From the NCBI RefSeq assembly GCF_035917575.1, contig NZ_CP109090.1, positions 7,564,001 through 7,628,000 on the forward strand: 64,000 nucleotides of DNA, in the 5' to 3' direction. Below, piece by piece: positions 17,006-24,788 of this stretch (its first letter is position 1; each line of letters opens with the position of its first letter). The translations under genes and the position numbers were made by a program. The stretch is from Streptomyces sp. NBC_01788. GTDB taxonomy: Bacteria; Actinomycetota; Actinomycetes; Streptomycetales; Streptomycetaceae. The notes beneath the pieces were generated by a model. That model saw only the letters and a program-made list of their open reading frames with translations. It was not told where the DNA came from and ran no database searches.

Positions 17006-17665
17006 ATGGCCACCGTGACCGACGGACAGTCGAGGAGCCCGGACGACCCCGGACCCGCCCGGGGCGCGCGGACGAGCGCGGCCGTCCGGACGCAGGATGC
17101 CGCCTTCGGACCGATGACGGCATCCGGCGGCCGACGCCCTGGACCGCCGCCCGCCCCGGCGGACGCCGGGCACCGACCTGCTGTCCCCGCGTCGGCGGAC
17201 GCCGGGCACCGGTCGGCCGTCGCCGCGGGGACAGCTGGGGCCGGCTCGGACGACCCCTTCCGCATCCGCTCCACCGTGCCCGCCGACCCCTCCTGGGCGG
17301 CGGCCGTACGGCGCCTGGTCGCCGGGCAACTCGCCCGGCTGCCGCTGTCGGCCGATCAGCGCGACGGGGCGGTGCTCGCCACGGACGAGTTGTTCGCCAA
17401 CGCGGTCAAGCACGCGCGCACCGACCCGGACGACACGGTCACGGTGACCGTGGAGGGCAGCGCTCACGCCCTCCGCGTGACCGTGGCGGACTCCTCGCCG
17501 GTGCTGCCCCGGCCACGACCGGCCGACGCGACCGCGGAGTCGGGCCGCGGACTCGCCATCGTGGCCGCCCTGGCCGACGACTGGGGCATGTCCCCACCTG
17601 AACCGGGCCGCCCCGGCAAGAGAGTCTGGTTCACCCTCCGCCACCAAGGAAGCCCGTCCCCATGA
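17006..17665 (+). CDS. anti-sigma-like ATP-binding protein (HATPase_c/RsbW type)
   Basis: About 219 residues. The C-terminal 130 residues are a GHKL ATPase domain: the N-box is in LATDELFANAVKHA, then VTVADSSPVLP, then a G-box GRGLAIVAALADDWG. The first 90 residues are Ala/Pro/Gly-rich with a duplicated PADAGHR(P/S)AV segment and are unlikely to be folded. These single-domain Streptomyces ATPases are commonly next to XRE and DUF397 genes and may bind sigma factors, but most lack proven partners. ATG starts at 16964, 16988 and 17006 are all in frame and none has a good ribosome-binding site. The stop overlaps the next gene's ATG by four bases. Confidence 0.82.
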   Translation: MATVTDGQSRSPDDPGPARGARTSAAVRTQDAAFGPMTASGGRRPGPPPAPADAGHRPAVPASADAGHRSAVAAGTAGAGSDDPFRIRSTVPADPSWAAAVRRLVAGQLARLPLSADQRDGAVLATDELFANAVKHARTDPDDTVTVTVEGSAHALRVTVADSSPVLPRPRPADATAESGRGLAIVAALADDWGMSPPEPGRPGKRVWFTLRHQGSPSP

Positions 17666-18945
17666 CGGCCACCCCGGACCACCCCGTGGGCACGCCCAGG
17701 ACACCCCGCGGCCCGACCGGCGGCCCCGCGACCCCGACACCCCACACGGTCCCGCCTGCCCCCACAACCTCGGTCGGCCCGACACCGGTTCAGGCCGGGC
17801 CGACCCCGCCGGGCAGGGGCGTCGTGGCGTCGCCGGGCACGCAGGACGCGGTGCTGCCGCCGGTTGGGCAGGGCTCGGTGTCGCCGGGTGGGCAGGACGT
17901 GCTGCAGCCAGGCGGGCGCGGTGTGGCGTCGCCGGTCCGGCGAGGCGCGGCGCCCTTGGGTGAGCGAGGCGCGGCGCCGCTGGACCGGCTGCCCTCGGAC
18001 GGGCAGGCCCTGGTGTCGTCGGACGGGCAAGGTGCGATGCCACGGGTGGGACAGGACCCGGTGTCGCCGGGTGAGCAGGACGTGTTGCTGTCGGTCGGGC
18101 AAGGTGTGGCGTCGTGTGGGCGAGAGGCGGGGTCGTCGGGCGGCCAGGGGGTGGTGCCGCAGAGTGGGCGAGGGGTGCGGCAGGGCCCGGTGCCGCCGGT
18201 CGGGCAGGGCGTGCTGCAGCCAGGCGGGCGCGGTGTGGTGTCGCCGGTCGGGCCAGGCGCGGGACCCTCGGGCGGGCAGGACGCTGTGCCACCGGTCGAG
18301 CAAGGAGCGATGCCGCACGTGGGGCGAGGCACAGCGCACTCGGGCGGGCAGGATGCGGTTCGCCCGGGCGGGCAGCGGGACGTGGTCTTGGCGTCGGGCG
18401 GGCAGGACGTGGTGGCGGTCGGTGGTCATGGTGTGGTGGCGTTGGCCGGGGAGGCTGCCTCTCTTGTGGCGGACGAGCTCGTGCGCCGGGCCGAGGCTGA
18501 TCGGGAGGTGACGAGGGAGACGGGGTCAGCGCCCACCGCGGAGCGGCGGCGGAAGGTGGCGGAGTGCCGGCGGGGCAACGCCGAGGCCCTCGCGGTGATC
18601 GTGCGTCGGCACGGCTGGCCGACCGTGGAGGCCGTGGGCGGAGCCGCCTCGACGGCCGCTCTGATGATCCTGCTGCACGCCCCTGACCTGGACTTCCGGC
18701 TGCGCTGCCGGGATCTGGTCGCGCAGGCCACCGCGGACGGACGCTGCCCCGCCGTGCACCTGGCCTACATCGCCGACCACTGCGCCGTCGAACTGGGCGA
18801 GCCGCAGTTCTACGGCACGCGGATCAACCCCGCCACCCTCCGCCCGTACCCCGTGCGCCGCCCGCAGACCCTCGACGAGCGCCGCCGGGACGTCGGACTC
18901 GGTCCGCTGGAGGAACAGATGCGGGCGCTGCGCGCGCACGGCTGA
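17662..18945 (+). CDS. DUF6624-like protein with long Gly/Gln/Val repeat domain
   Basis: A 427-residue protein. The first 60 residues are Pro/Thr-rich. Residues about 60-265 are a degenerate repeat of roughly 10-residue GQ(D/G)xVxPxGRGV units. The C-terminal 140 residues form a globular domain (TAERRRKVAECRRGNAEALAV, HGWPTVEAVGGAASTAALMILLHA, YIADHCAVELGEPQFYGTRI) that matches the DUF6624 pattern. The start overlaps the ATPase stop as ATGA, so the two are coupled. The repeat part is low-complexity and its codons keep frame throughout. The function is unknown; the repeat could be a flexible spacer or an assembly segment. Confidence 0.75.
   Translation: MTATPDHPVGTPRTPRGPTGGPATPTPHTVPPAPTTSVGPTPVQAGPTPPGRGVVASPGTQDAVLPPVGQGSVSPGGQDVLQPGGRGVASPVRRGAAPLGERGAAPLDRLPSDGQALVSSDGQGAMPRVGQDPVSPGEQDVLLSVGQGVASCGREAGSSGGQGVVPQSGRGVRQGPVPPVGQGVLQPGGRGVVSPVGPGAGPSGGQDAVPPVEQGAMPHVGRGTAHSGGQDAVRPGGQRDVVLASGGQDVVAVGGHGVVALAGEAASLVADELVRRAEADREVTRETGSAPTAERRRKVAECRRGNAEALAVIVRRHGWPTVEAVGGAASTAALMILLHAPDLDFRLRCRDLVAQATADGRCPAVHLAYIADHCAVELGEPQFYGTRINPATLRPYPVRRPQTLDERRRDVGLGPLEEQMRALRAHG
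17850..18430 (+). repeat. in-frame degenerate tandem repeats inside the DUF6624-like gene
   Basis: Units of about 30-33 bases encoding GQ(D/G)-V-x-P-GG-(Q/R)-G recur about twenty times. One long unit is nearly duplicated: a 50-base block starting with GGGCAGGACGTGCTGCAGCC at 17890 reappears at 18202 with only two or three changes, an in-frame shift of 312 bases. This suggests recent unequal exchange inside the array. Confidence 0.75.
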
Positions 18946-18972
18946 CAATCCCGGGGCCGGCCCGCACGCTGC

Positions 18973-20001
18973 TCACCCCACCTTGCGGCCCCGCAGCGGC
19001 TCCGTGTCCTCCCCCTCGCCCCGTTGCAACCCCTGGAGGAACTCCTGGAGGACCTCGGTCGCCGTACGCTCCGGCCGCCAGCCCAGCTCGACGTGCGCCC
19101 GGGTGCAGTCCATCAGGGGCAGGTGGAGGACCGCGTCGAACAACTGGGGCGAGGCGGGCAGCAGCCGCAGCCCCCATGCGGCGGCGATCGCCGAACGGGC
19201 GGCTGTGCGCGGCAGCCGTACGGGCCGGGAGCCGAGCAGCTCACCCAGCACCCGCGCGTCCAGCGGCGGCTCGGCGGCCAGATTGAACGCTCCCCGCACC
19301 TCGTTCGTGAGCGCCAGCCGGTAGGCCCGGGCGGCGTCGTCCGTGTGCAGAGCCTGCACCCGCAGGCCCGGGATGTCGGGCAGGAACGGCATCAGCTCGG
19401 GTCGGGCCAGCTGCCCCGGCAGGAACCGCCCGGCGAAGATCCGCCGCTGCTCGCTCGCCGACTCCCGCTTGAACAGGAAGGCCGGGCGCATCCGGACCAC
19501 CCGCACATCCGGATGGTCCCGCTCGAAGGTGTCCAGGGCCCGTTCCAGATACGCCTTCTCCCGGCAGTACGCGGCGTCCGGCCAGCCGTGGGTCGGCCAC
19601 GACTCGTCCACCGCGTGGTCCTTCGGCCCCGGTGAGTAGGCGCCGACCGACGAGGCGTGCACCAGGACCGGAACCCGCGCCGCGGCCACCGCTTCGAAGA
19701 CCCGCATGCTGCCCAGCACGTTGGTGCGCCAGGTGGCCGCCGGATCGTGCGTGGGCTGGAAGGCCCAGGCCAGATGGATCACCGTGTCGGCGCCCGCGAA
19801 CTCCCCGGCCAGCCCGGACTGCTCGAAGGACACGTCCACCGCCGACCACTGCGTCTTCGGCGGCGACCACTGCGGGATCCGGCGGGCCAGTCCCCGTATG
19901 GACCCGATCTCCGGATCCTCGGACAGGACGCGTACGACACTCGTGCCGACATTGCCGGTGGCGCCCGTGACGACGACCCGGCTGCCCGAAGCGCTGCTCA
20001 C
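18973..20001 (-). CDS. NAD-dependent epimerase/dehydratase family protein
   Basis: A 342-residue extended short-chain dehydrogenase. The nucleotide-binding glycine motif VVVTGATGNVGTSVV is at residues 8-22. The acidic VDVSF and DTVIHLAWAF segments follow, the catalytic region has HASSVGAYS, and YCREK supplies the Tyr-x3-Lys pair. The C-terminal half (MRPAFLFKRES, VQALHTDDAARAYRLAL, GAFNLAAEPPL) is the substrate domain. It is typical of NDP-sugar or steroid-like epimerases, but the substrate is not assignable. A GTG start is preferred because GAGGAGCC precedes it. The tail converges on the DUF6624-like gene. Confidence 0.87.
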   Translation of the reverse strand: MSSASGSRVVVTGATGNVGTSVVRVLSEDPEIGSIRGLARRIPQWSPPKTQWSAVDVSFEQSGLAGEFAGADTVIHLAWAFQPTHDPAATWRTNVLGSMRVFEAVAAARVPVLVHASSVGAYSPGPKDHAVDESWPTHGWPDAAYCREKAYLERALDTFERDHPDVRVVRMRPAFLFKRESASEQRRIFAGRFLPGQLARPELMPFLPDIPGLRVQALHTDDAARAYRLALTNEVRGAFNLAAEPPLDARVLGELLGSRPVRLPRTAARSAIAAAWGLRLLPASPQLFDAVLHLPLMDCTRAHVELGWRPERTATEVLQEFLQGLQRGEGEDTEPLRGRKVG

Positions 20002-20098
20002 CTTCGGCTCCTCTCGGCGGCGGCTGCCAGTGCGCACCCGAGTACCCGGTCCCGGCCGGCCGACGCGGACCGCACGGACCCGGACCGCCCGGCACGCC

Positions 20099-21118
20099 TC
20101 ACGGCGTCCGCCGCTCGCGGGCCCAGTCCAGCAGCTGCTCCCCGGGCCACGTGGTCACCACGCGCTCCGGTGGCACCCCGCACTCCTCGGCCCGCGCGCA
20201 TCCGTGGATCTGCCAGTCCAGCTGGCCGGGTGCGTGGGCGTCGGTGTCGACGGAGAACAGCACACCGGCATCGACGGCCCGGCGCAGCAGCCGCCGCGGC
20301 GGGTCGAGCCGCTCCGGGCGGCTGTTGATCTCCACGGCCGTGCCGGTCTCGGCGCACGCGGCGAACACCGCGTCCGCGTCGAACTCCGACTCCGGACGCC
20401 CCCGCCCGGTCAGCAGCCGCCCGGTGCAGTGGCCGAGCACGTCGGAGTGCGGATCGCGTACGGCGGCCACCATGCGGCGGGTCATCGACCGGGCGTCCAT
20501 CCGCAGTTTGGAGTGCACCGACACCACCACGACGTCCAGCCGCTCCAGCAGCCCGGGATCCTGGTCGAGCGAGCCGTCGTCGAGGATGTCGCACTCGATG
20601 CCGGTCAGCAGCCGGAACGGGGCCCAGGTCCGGTTCAGCTCCGCGACCACGTCCAGTTGCTCGCGCAGCCGCTCGGCGGACAGCCCGCGGGCCACCGTCA
20701 GCCGCGGCGAGTGGTCCGTCAGCACCGCCCACTCGTGCCCGAGGCGCGCCGCGGTCCGGCCCATCTCCTCGATCGGGCTGCCGCCGTCGGACCAGTCGGA
20801 GTGCAGATGGCAGTCACCGCGCAGCAGCGCCCGCAGCCGTTCGCCGCCCTGAGCGAGCGGTTCGCCGGCCTCGTCCTCCAGTGCGCGCAGATAACCGGGC
20901 ACCTGCCCGGTCAGCGCCTCCCGCACGACCTGGGCGGTCTTCGGGCCGACGCCCTTGAGCGACTCGAGCGTCCCGGCCGCGGCCCGGTCGGTCACCTCCT
21001 GCCCGGGCAGCCCGGACAGCACCCGGGAGGCGGTGCGGAAGGCGCGCACCCGGTAGGTCGGCGCCAGGGACCGCTCCAGCAGGAAGGCGATCCGGTCCAG
21101 TGCCTCGACAGGGTCCAT
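20099..21118 (-). CDS. PHP-domain phosphoesterase with helix-hairpin-helix N-terminus
   Basis: A 339-residue protein. Residues 1-90 resemble the helix-hairpin-helix module of PolX DNA polymerases (YRVRAFRTASRVLSGL, GTLESLKGVGPKTAQVV). Residues 100-335 are a PHP metal-dependent phosphoesterase: CHLHSDWSDGGS, VLTDHSPRL, GIECDIL, VVSVHSKLRM, GHCTGRLL, SVDTDAHAPGQLD. This is the back half of a bacterial PolX without the polymerase palm, a stand-alone arrangement common in actinobacteria. A 3'-end processing or phosphatase role is inferred. The ATG is preceded by GGGTGGAGG. It is divergent from the small gene at 21227. Confidence 0.88.
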   Translation of the reverse strand: MDPVEALDRIAFLLERSLAPTYRVRAFRTASRVLSGLPGQEVTDRAAAGTLESLKGVGPKTAQVVREALTGQVPGYLRALEDEAGEPLAQGGERLRALLRGDCHLHSDWSDGGSPIEEMGRTAARLGHEWAVLTDHSPRLTVARGLSAERLREQLDVVAELNRTWAPFRLLTGIECDILDDGSLDQDPGLLERLDVVVVSVHSKLRMDARSMTRRMVAAVRDPHSDVLGHCTGRLLTGRGRPESEFDADAVFAACAETGTAVEINSRPERLDPPRRLLRRAVDAGVLFSVDTDAHAPGQLDWQIHGCARAEECGVPPERVVTTWPGEQLLDWARERRTP

Positions 21119-21226
21119 CGCCACCTCCACCCCCAGGGTTGCCCGGTGCCGCCGGTACCGCATCACGCGGAGGCCCGACGGCACCGGAAAGCCCGTCGCC
21201 GCGGTAGGCGTTCTAGGCTGGATGAC

Positions 21227-21463
21227 ATGACCGAAGTCGCTACGCCCTACATTTCGCGGCCGCGGATCCTTGTGCTGGCCGTGCAGCCGGGCAGTCCGCC
21301 CTTCCGGATCGTGGAGATCGACGGCGAGGTGGTCGGTGAGGCGAAGACCGTCATCGACGTACTGACAGCCGCCGCCGCCTTCGGCATCAGCATCCACGAC
21401 CTCGACGATCCGGACGTGATCCGCTGGGTCGGCGGCGACAAGTTCACCTGGACCGTGCACTAG
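21227..21463 (+). CDS. small conserved hypothetical protein
   Basis: A 78-residue protein with no recognised domain name. It has three short strands and two helices by inspection (RILVLAVQPGSPPFRIVEIDGEVVG, VIDVLTAAAAFGISIHDLDDPDVIRWVGG). The ATG at 21227 is preferred, since ATG at 21222 meets an immediate stop. It sits alone between a divergent PHP gene and the convergent GH16 gene. Such one-gene transcripts of about 80 residues recur in Streptomyces, but I know of no function. Confidence 0.75.
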   Translation: MTEVATPYISRPRILVLAVQPGSPPFRIVEIDGEVVGEAKTVIDVLTAAAAFGISIHDLDDPDVIRWVGGDKFTWTVH

Positions 21464-21511
21464 CGGCGTGCGCCGACCGCGTGTACCTGCCGCCAGTGCC
21501 GGTCCGGGGAA

Positions 21512-22768
21512 TCAGCCCACCGTCCACTTCTGGTTGGCGCCGCCCGTGCAGGTCCAGATCTGCAGCCGGGTGCCGTTGGCGGAATTGTTGCCGGTGACAT
21601 CCAGACACTTGTTCGCCTGCGGGTTGACGATGTCGTGCGCGGAGGAGACGACCCACTTCTGGTTCGCACCGCCGCCGCAGTCCCAGAGCTGGACCGTGGA
21701 GCCGTCCGCCGTGCCGCGGTCCGTGACGTCGAGGCACTTGCCGAGCGCGCGCAGGGTGCCGTCCGAGCCGACCGTCCACTGCTGGGCGGCGCTGCCGTTG
21801 CAGTCGTAGAGCTGTACGGGGGTGCCGTTGGCGGAGTTCGCCGCGGCCACGTCCACGCACTTGCCGGCCAGCCCCCGGATCGCGACGCCACCGGCCGTGT
21901 CACTGGTGGTCACCGAGACCGAGTCGACCACGAGCTGCTGCGGGAAGGAGGTGGAGCCGTCCGGGTCGCCCGGCCAGTAACCGCCCACGGCCAGGTTCAG
22001 GATCAGGAAGAACGGCTTGTTGAACACCCACGTCTTGCCGCCGAGGTCGGCAGGCGTACGCCGCTGGTAGACGTTGCCGTCCACGGACCAGGTGATCGAG
22101 TTCGGCGCCCAGTCGACGGCGAAGGTGTGGAAGGCGTCCGCGAAGGCCTGCCCGTTCGGCAGCGTGTAGCCCGCGCCGATGCCGCCCGAGCCGGAGTAGC
22201 CGGGGCCGTGGATCGTGCCGTGGACGCTGGACGGCTCGAAACCGACGTTCTCCATGATGTCGATCTCGCCGGAGTCCGGCCAGTTGACCGGCGTCCCGAG
22301 CATCCAGAACGCGGGCCACATGCCCTGCCCCCGCGGGATCTTCATCCGGGCCTCCACGTGCCCGTACTGCGCGGAGAACTTCCCGGAGGTGTTCAGCCGG
22401 GCGGAGGTGTACTGGCATGTGCCGTACCAGCACTGGTAGTTGGAAGGATTCTCCCGACGCGCGGTGATGACCAGGTGGCCCTGGCCGTCCAGGGCCGCGT
22501 TCTTGTTGCCCGACGTGTAGTACTGCCGCTCGTGGTTGTTGACGTTGTCGCCGGTCTCGATCTGCCACTTGGAGGAGTCGACGGCCGCGCCGGCGGGACC
22601 GTCGAAGTTGTCGGAGAACGTGACGGCGGCGGCCGCCTTCGGGGTGGCCGCCGTGGGGGTGGCCGCCTTCGGGGAGTCTGCCTGTGCCGGGCCGATGGCG
22701 GCGGAACCGGCCAGGACGGCGGACAGGGCGGCGAACAGGCATCTGCGGAGCAGGCGTGGACGTGCCAC
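21512..22768 (-). CDS. secreted GH16 beta-glucanase with ricin-type lectin domain
   Basis: A 418-residue exported enzyme. The signal peptide is residues 1-30 (an LFAALSAVLAGSAA core and cleavage near AQA-D). The GH16 catalytic domain spans about 45-285, with the signature GEIDIMENVG giving Glu168, Asp170 and Glu173, and MWPAFWMLG before it. This points to endo-1,3-beta-glucanase (laminarinase) activity. Residues 295-418 are a beta-trefoil carbohydrate-binding domain (CBM13) with three QxW marks (QQWT, QKWV, QKWT) and repeated CVDVAAANSANGT / CLDVTGNNSANGT units. The GTG start has GGAAGGGAG upstream. A short 13-bp palindrome and a dre-like site lie in its 5' region. Confidence 0.95.
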   Translation of the reverse strand: MARPRLLRRCLFAALSAVLAGSAAIGPAQADSPKAATPTAATPKAAAAVTFSDNFDGPAGAAVDSSKWQIETGDNVNNHERQYYTSGNKNAALDGQGHLVITARRENPSNYQCWYGTCQYTSARLNTSGKFSAQYGHVEARMKIPRGQGMWPAFWMLGTPVNWPDSGEIDIMENVGFEPSSVHGTIHGPGYSGSGGIGAGYTLPNGQAFADAFHTFAVDWAPNSITWSVDGNVYQRRTPADLGGKTWVFNKPFFLILNLAVGGYWPGDPDGSTSFPQQLVVDSVSVTTSDTAGGVAIRGLAGKCVDVAAANSANGTPVQLYDCNGSAAQQWTVGSDGTLRALGKCLDVTDRGTADGSTVQLWDCGGGANQKWVVSSAHDIVNPQANKCLDVTGNNSANGTRLQIWTCTGGANQKWTVG

Positions 22769-22835
22769 GGCTCTCCCTTCCGTGCGGCAGCCCGGGCCCG
22801 GGCCGCCGACCGTTGTGGGGGGGTGAATGTGTCGC

Positions 22836-22848
22836 CCTTGATTCAAGG
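22836..22848. promoter_or_regulatory. 13-bp palindrome upstream of GH16 gene
   Basis: CCTTGATTCAAGG is an exact inverted repeat around one central base, 68 bases before the GH16 start codon, within its promoter region. It has no recognised regulator. Confidence 0.4.
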
Positions 22849-22873
22849 AGTGAGATAAGGGAGCGTCAATACA

Positions 22874-22885
22874 TGGTACGGACCA
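22874..22885. promoter_or_regulatory. dre-like site upstream of GH16 gene
   Basis: TGGTACGGACCA keeps both arms (TGGT-N4-ACCA) of the DasR operator dre, whose consensus is ACTGGTCTAGACCACT. It lies about 105 bases upstream of the GH16 start codon and just past the end of the VanZ gene. DasR controls chitin and amino-sugar genes. The central bases differ from consensus, so binding is uncertain. Confidence 0.35.
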
Positions 22886-22895
22886 ATTCCGGCCA

Positions 22896-23450
22896 TCACT
22901 CACGCGGCCTGCGCGCGTGCACGGCCCGGCCCATGCGCCGGCCCAGGAGTAACCAACCCAGCAGCGCGCCCGAGGTGTTGAGGATGACGTCGTCGATGTC
23001 GAAGGCCCGCCCGGTGATCAGCGCGCCCTGCGCGAACTCCACGAGCAGCATCACCGTCGCGGTGAGCAGCAGCACCGGCAGGACTTTGCGCGCCCCCGGC
23101 GCCACGACCGGTACCAGCACGCCGAACGGCACCCCGAGCAGCACGTTCCCGCCGAGCTGCTTGACCGCCTCCCGTGTCTGCGCCCCCTCCAGATAGGCCC
23201 GGAGCGAGCTTCCCGGGCGTAGATTGCTGTGCGCGATGGACGCCGACGCGGGCGACGGCTCCAGCGTCAGCTTCGCCAGGACGACCGCGAACGCCACCAT
23301 GAAGGCGAAGGCGCACAGCATCGCCAGCAACCGCAGCGGCCAGGGCGCGGGCCGGCGGACGCCGCCGCCCGGCCGCCCGTCGGCTTTGGCCCGGCCCCTT
23401 GCCCCGCGCGGGCGGAAAACCGTACGCGGATTGAACGCCACCCGGCTCAT
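22896..23450 (-). CDS. VanZ-family membrane protein
   Basis: A 184-residue membrane protein. A basic, Gly/Arg-rich N-terminus of about 40 residues precedes four hydrophobic segments (LLAMLCAFAFMVAFAVVLA, VLLGVPFGVLVPVV, VLPVLLLTATVMLLVEFAQ, VILNTSGALLGWLLLG). The family motif GGNVLLGVPFGVLVP and the acidic FDIDDVILNTSG are clear. VanZ itself gives low-level teicoplanin resistance; chromosomal family members are of unknown role. No vanHAX genes are present, so resistance should not be inferred. The ATG has GGAGGAG eight bases upstream. Confidence 0.87.
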   Translation of the reverse strand: MSRVAFNPRTVFRPRGARGRAKADGRPGGGVRRPAPWPLRLLAMLCAFAFMVAFAVVLAKLTLEPSPASASIAHSNLRPGSSLRAYLEGAQTREAVKQLGGNVLLGVPFGVLVPVVAPGARKVLPVLLLTATVMLLVEFAQGALITGRAFDIDDVILNTSGALLGWLLLGRRMGRAVHARRPRE

Positions 23451-23690
23451 GCCACTCCTCCCGGACGCCAACTCCCTTGCCAGACAACCCTTTTACCCGC
23501 GAACCGACGGAGGATGCCTCGCCCTGCCGTGGGGGGCCTGCGCCACGGGATCGGCCTTGGACGGCCGGCCGACGACATCGTCCAACCGGACATCGCGCGC
23601 AGGACGGATTTCCGGCGCCCCGCCGTGGCCATGGATGATCAGGCGCGTGCCGATGCCGGCGACGACCGCCCCTCCACGAGAACCGAGGCC

Positions 23691-23903
23691 ATGAGCAACC
23701 ACTGCTGTGAGGCGATGAGCAGCCATGTGAACATGCGCTGCGACGTGCACGACGACCCCTACGCCTGACCGGATGTGCTGATCGACTACAGCGCCGAGTG
23801 CCAGAGTTACGGGCTGATCATCCATGACGGCGGCACATCGAGTATCACCATCGACTTCTGTCCCTGGTGCGGACGGCATCTTGCGAAGTCGCGGCGGGAG
23901 TGA
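23691..23903 (+). pseudogene. DUF6980-like Cys-rich small protein interrupted by in-frame TGA
   Basis: Starting at ATG 23691 the frame reads MSNHCCEAMSSHVNMRCDVHDDPYA, meets TGA at 23766-23768, and then continues in the same frame PDVLIDYSAECQSYGLIIHD and FCPWCGRHL to a second TGA at 23901. The parts on both sides match the small CCE...C...CPD...HDGGTS...FCPWCG family (DUF6980) as I remember it. The TGA stands where that family usually has Cys before Pro-Asp. The simplest reading is a nonsense mutation of a TGC/TGT codon. Selenocysteine is the less likely alternative. A weak GAGG precedes the start. Confidence 0.65.
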
Positions 23904-23936
23904 CGGAACCTCCGGCCGGCGCGGCCCGGGGGCCGT

Positions 23937-24599
23937 TCAGGGGCTGTACGTGATGTGGACCTCCTTGAAGCCGAGGGACTTGAGGAGGCCTTCGAGCATG
24001 CCGGTGGTGTTGGTCTCGGCGCGGGCCGTCAGGCCGCTGTCCTTGGCCGCGTCGGCGATGTGCTCGACCGCGAGGCGCTGTACGGCCTGTTCGCTGTTCG
24101 GGTTGTCGGAGAACAGGTCGCCGAGCCGGTCGAGCAGACCGCGCTGCTTGGAGACGGCGTAGGAGTGGTCCGAGTCCAGGGCCGGGCGGCCGAGCCGCGC
24201 GTGCGGCAGCCGCAGGGTGGCGGTGGTGCGGTCGCCGTCGACCGTCACGTCCTGGTCACCGAGCCCGCCGAGGTCCACGTAGGCGTCCACGGTGCCGGCC
24301 CCGACGTAGAGGGTGCGGGTGCCGCGGATCGCGTCGGGCAGGTACTTGGTGTCCTTCTCCAGGTCCACGACGACCTGGAAGTTGCCGGAGGCGGCGTCGT
24401 AGCGGCTCAGGTCCTGGATCGACTTCAGCAGCGCGGGGCCCGAGCGGTCGTGCGTCTCGGTGCCGAACAGGTCCTTGATGCCGGGCAGCACGGCCAGCGC
24501 GACACCGGCGAACAGCAGCGCCAGTACCACCACGACGGCACTCACCGCCTTCGCCCAGCCGGGCATGCGCCGGGTGACTCGCTCGGGGGCAGTCGTCAT
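23937..24599 (-). CDS. DUF4230-domain membrane-anchored protein
   Basis: A 220-residue protein with one N-terminal membrane helix (VSAVVVVLALLFAGVALAVL, about 19-38) and an outside domain matching DUF4230: LLKSIQDLSRYDAASGNFQVVVD, LYVGAGTVDAYVDLGGL, VTVDGDRTTATLRLPHA, and a helical end (AVEHIADAAKDSGLTARAE). The function is unknown across the family. The ATG is followed by a typical positively charged leader. It is divergent from the PRPP synthase gene. Confidence 0.87.
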   Translation of the reverse strand: MTTAPERVTRRMPGWAKAVSAVVVVLALLFAGVALAVLPGIKDLFGTETHDRSGPALLKSIQDLSRYDAASGNFQVVVDLEKDTKYLPDAIRGTRTLYVGAGTVDAYVDLGGLGDQDVTVDGDRTTATLRLPHARLGRPALDSDHSYAVSKQRGLLDRLGDLFSDNPNSEQAVQRLAVEHIADAAKDSGLTARAETNTTGMLEGLLKSLGFKEVHITYSP

Positions 24600-24788
24600 C
24601 CCACGGTTCTCCTTCCTTCCTCCTCAGAATGCCCGCCAAATCCTTTGCCAGACCGGTCAGTTGGCCGGACGAAGGGCGGCCGCGGCGCGCGGGCGCCTGC
24701 CTTGCCCCGGCAGCGGGTGTGCCGCGGCCCGTCGGCGCGCGATCAGTAGCATGAGCCGGGAGTCGGAATGATCAGCGAGGAGCGGATC

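Noticed and set aside
17850..18430. Possible CRISPR array
   Set aside because: Repeats are imperfect, lack uniform spacers, keep reading frame and encode a Gly/Gln-rich protein; no cas gene nearby.
22896..23450. Glycopeptide resistance gene (VanZ)
   Set aside because: The family is widespread and no vanHAX or vanRS genes occur; resistance cannot be claimed.
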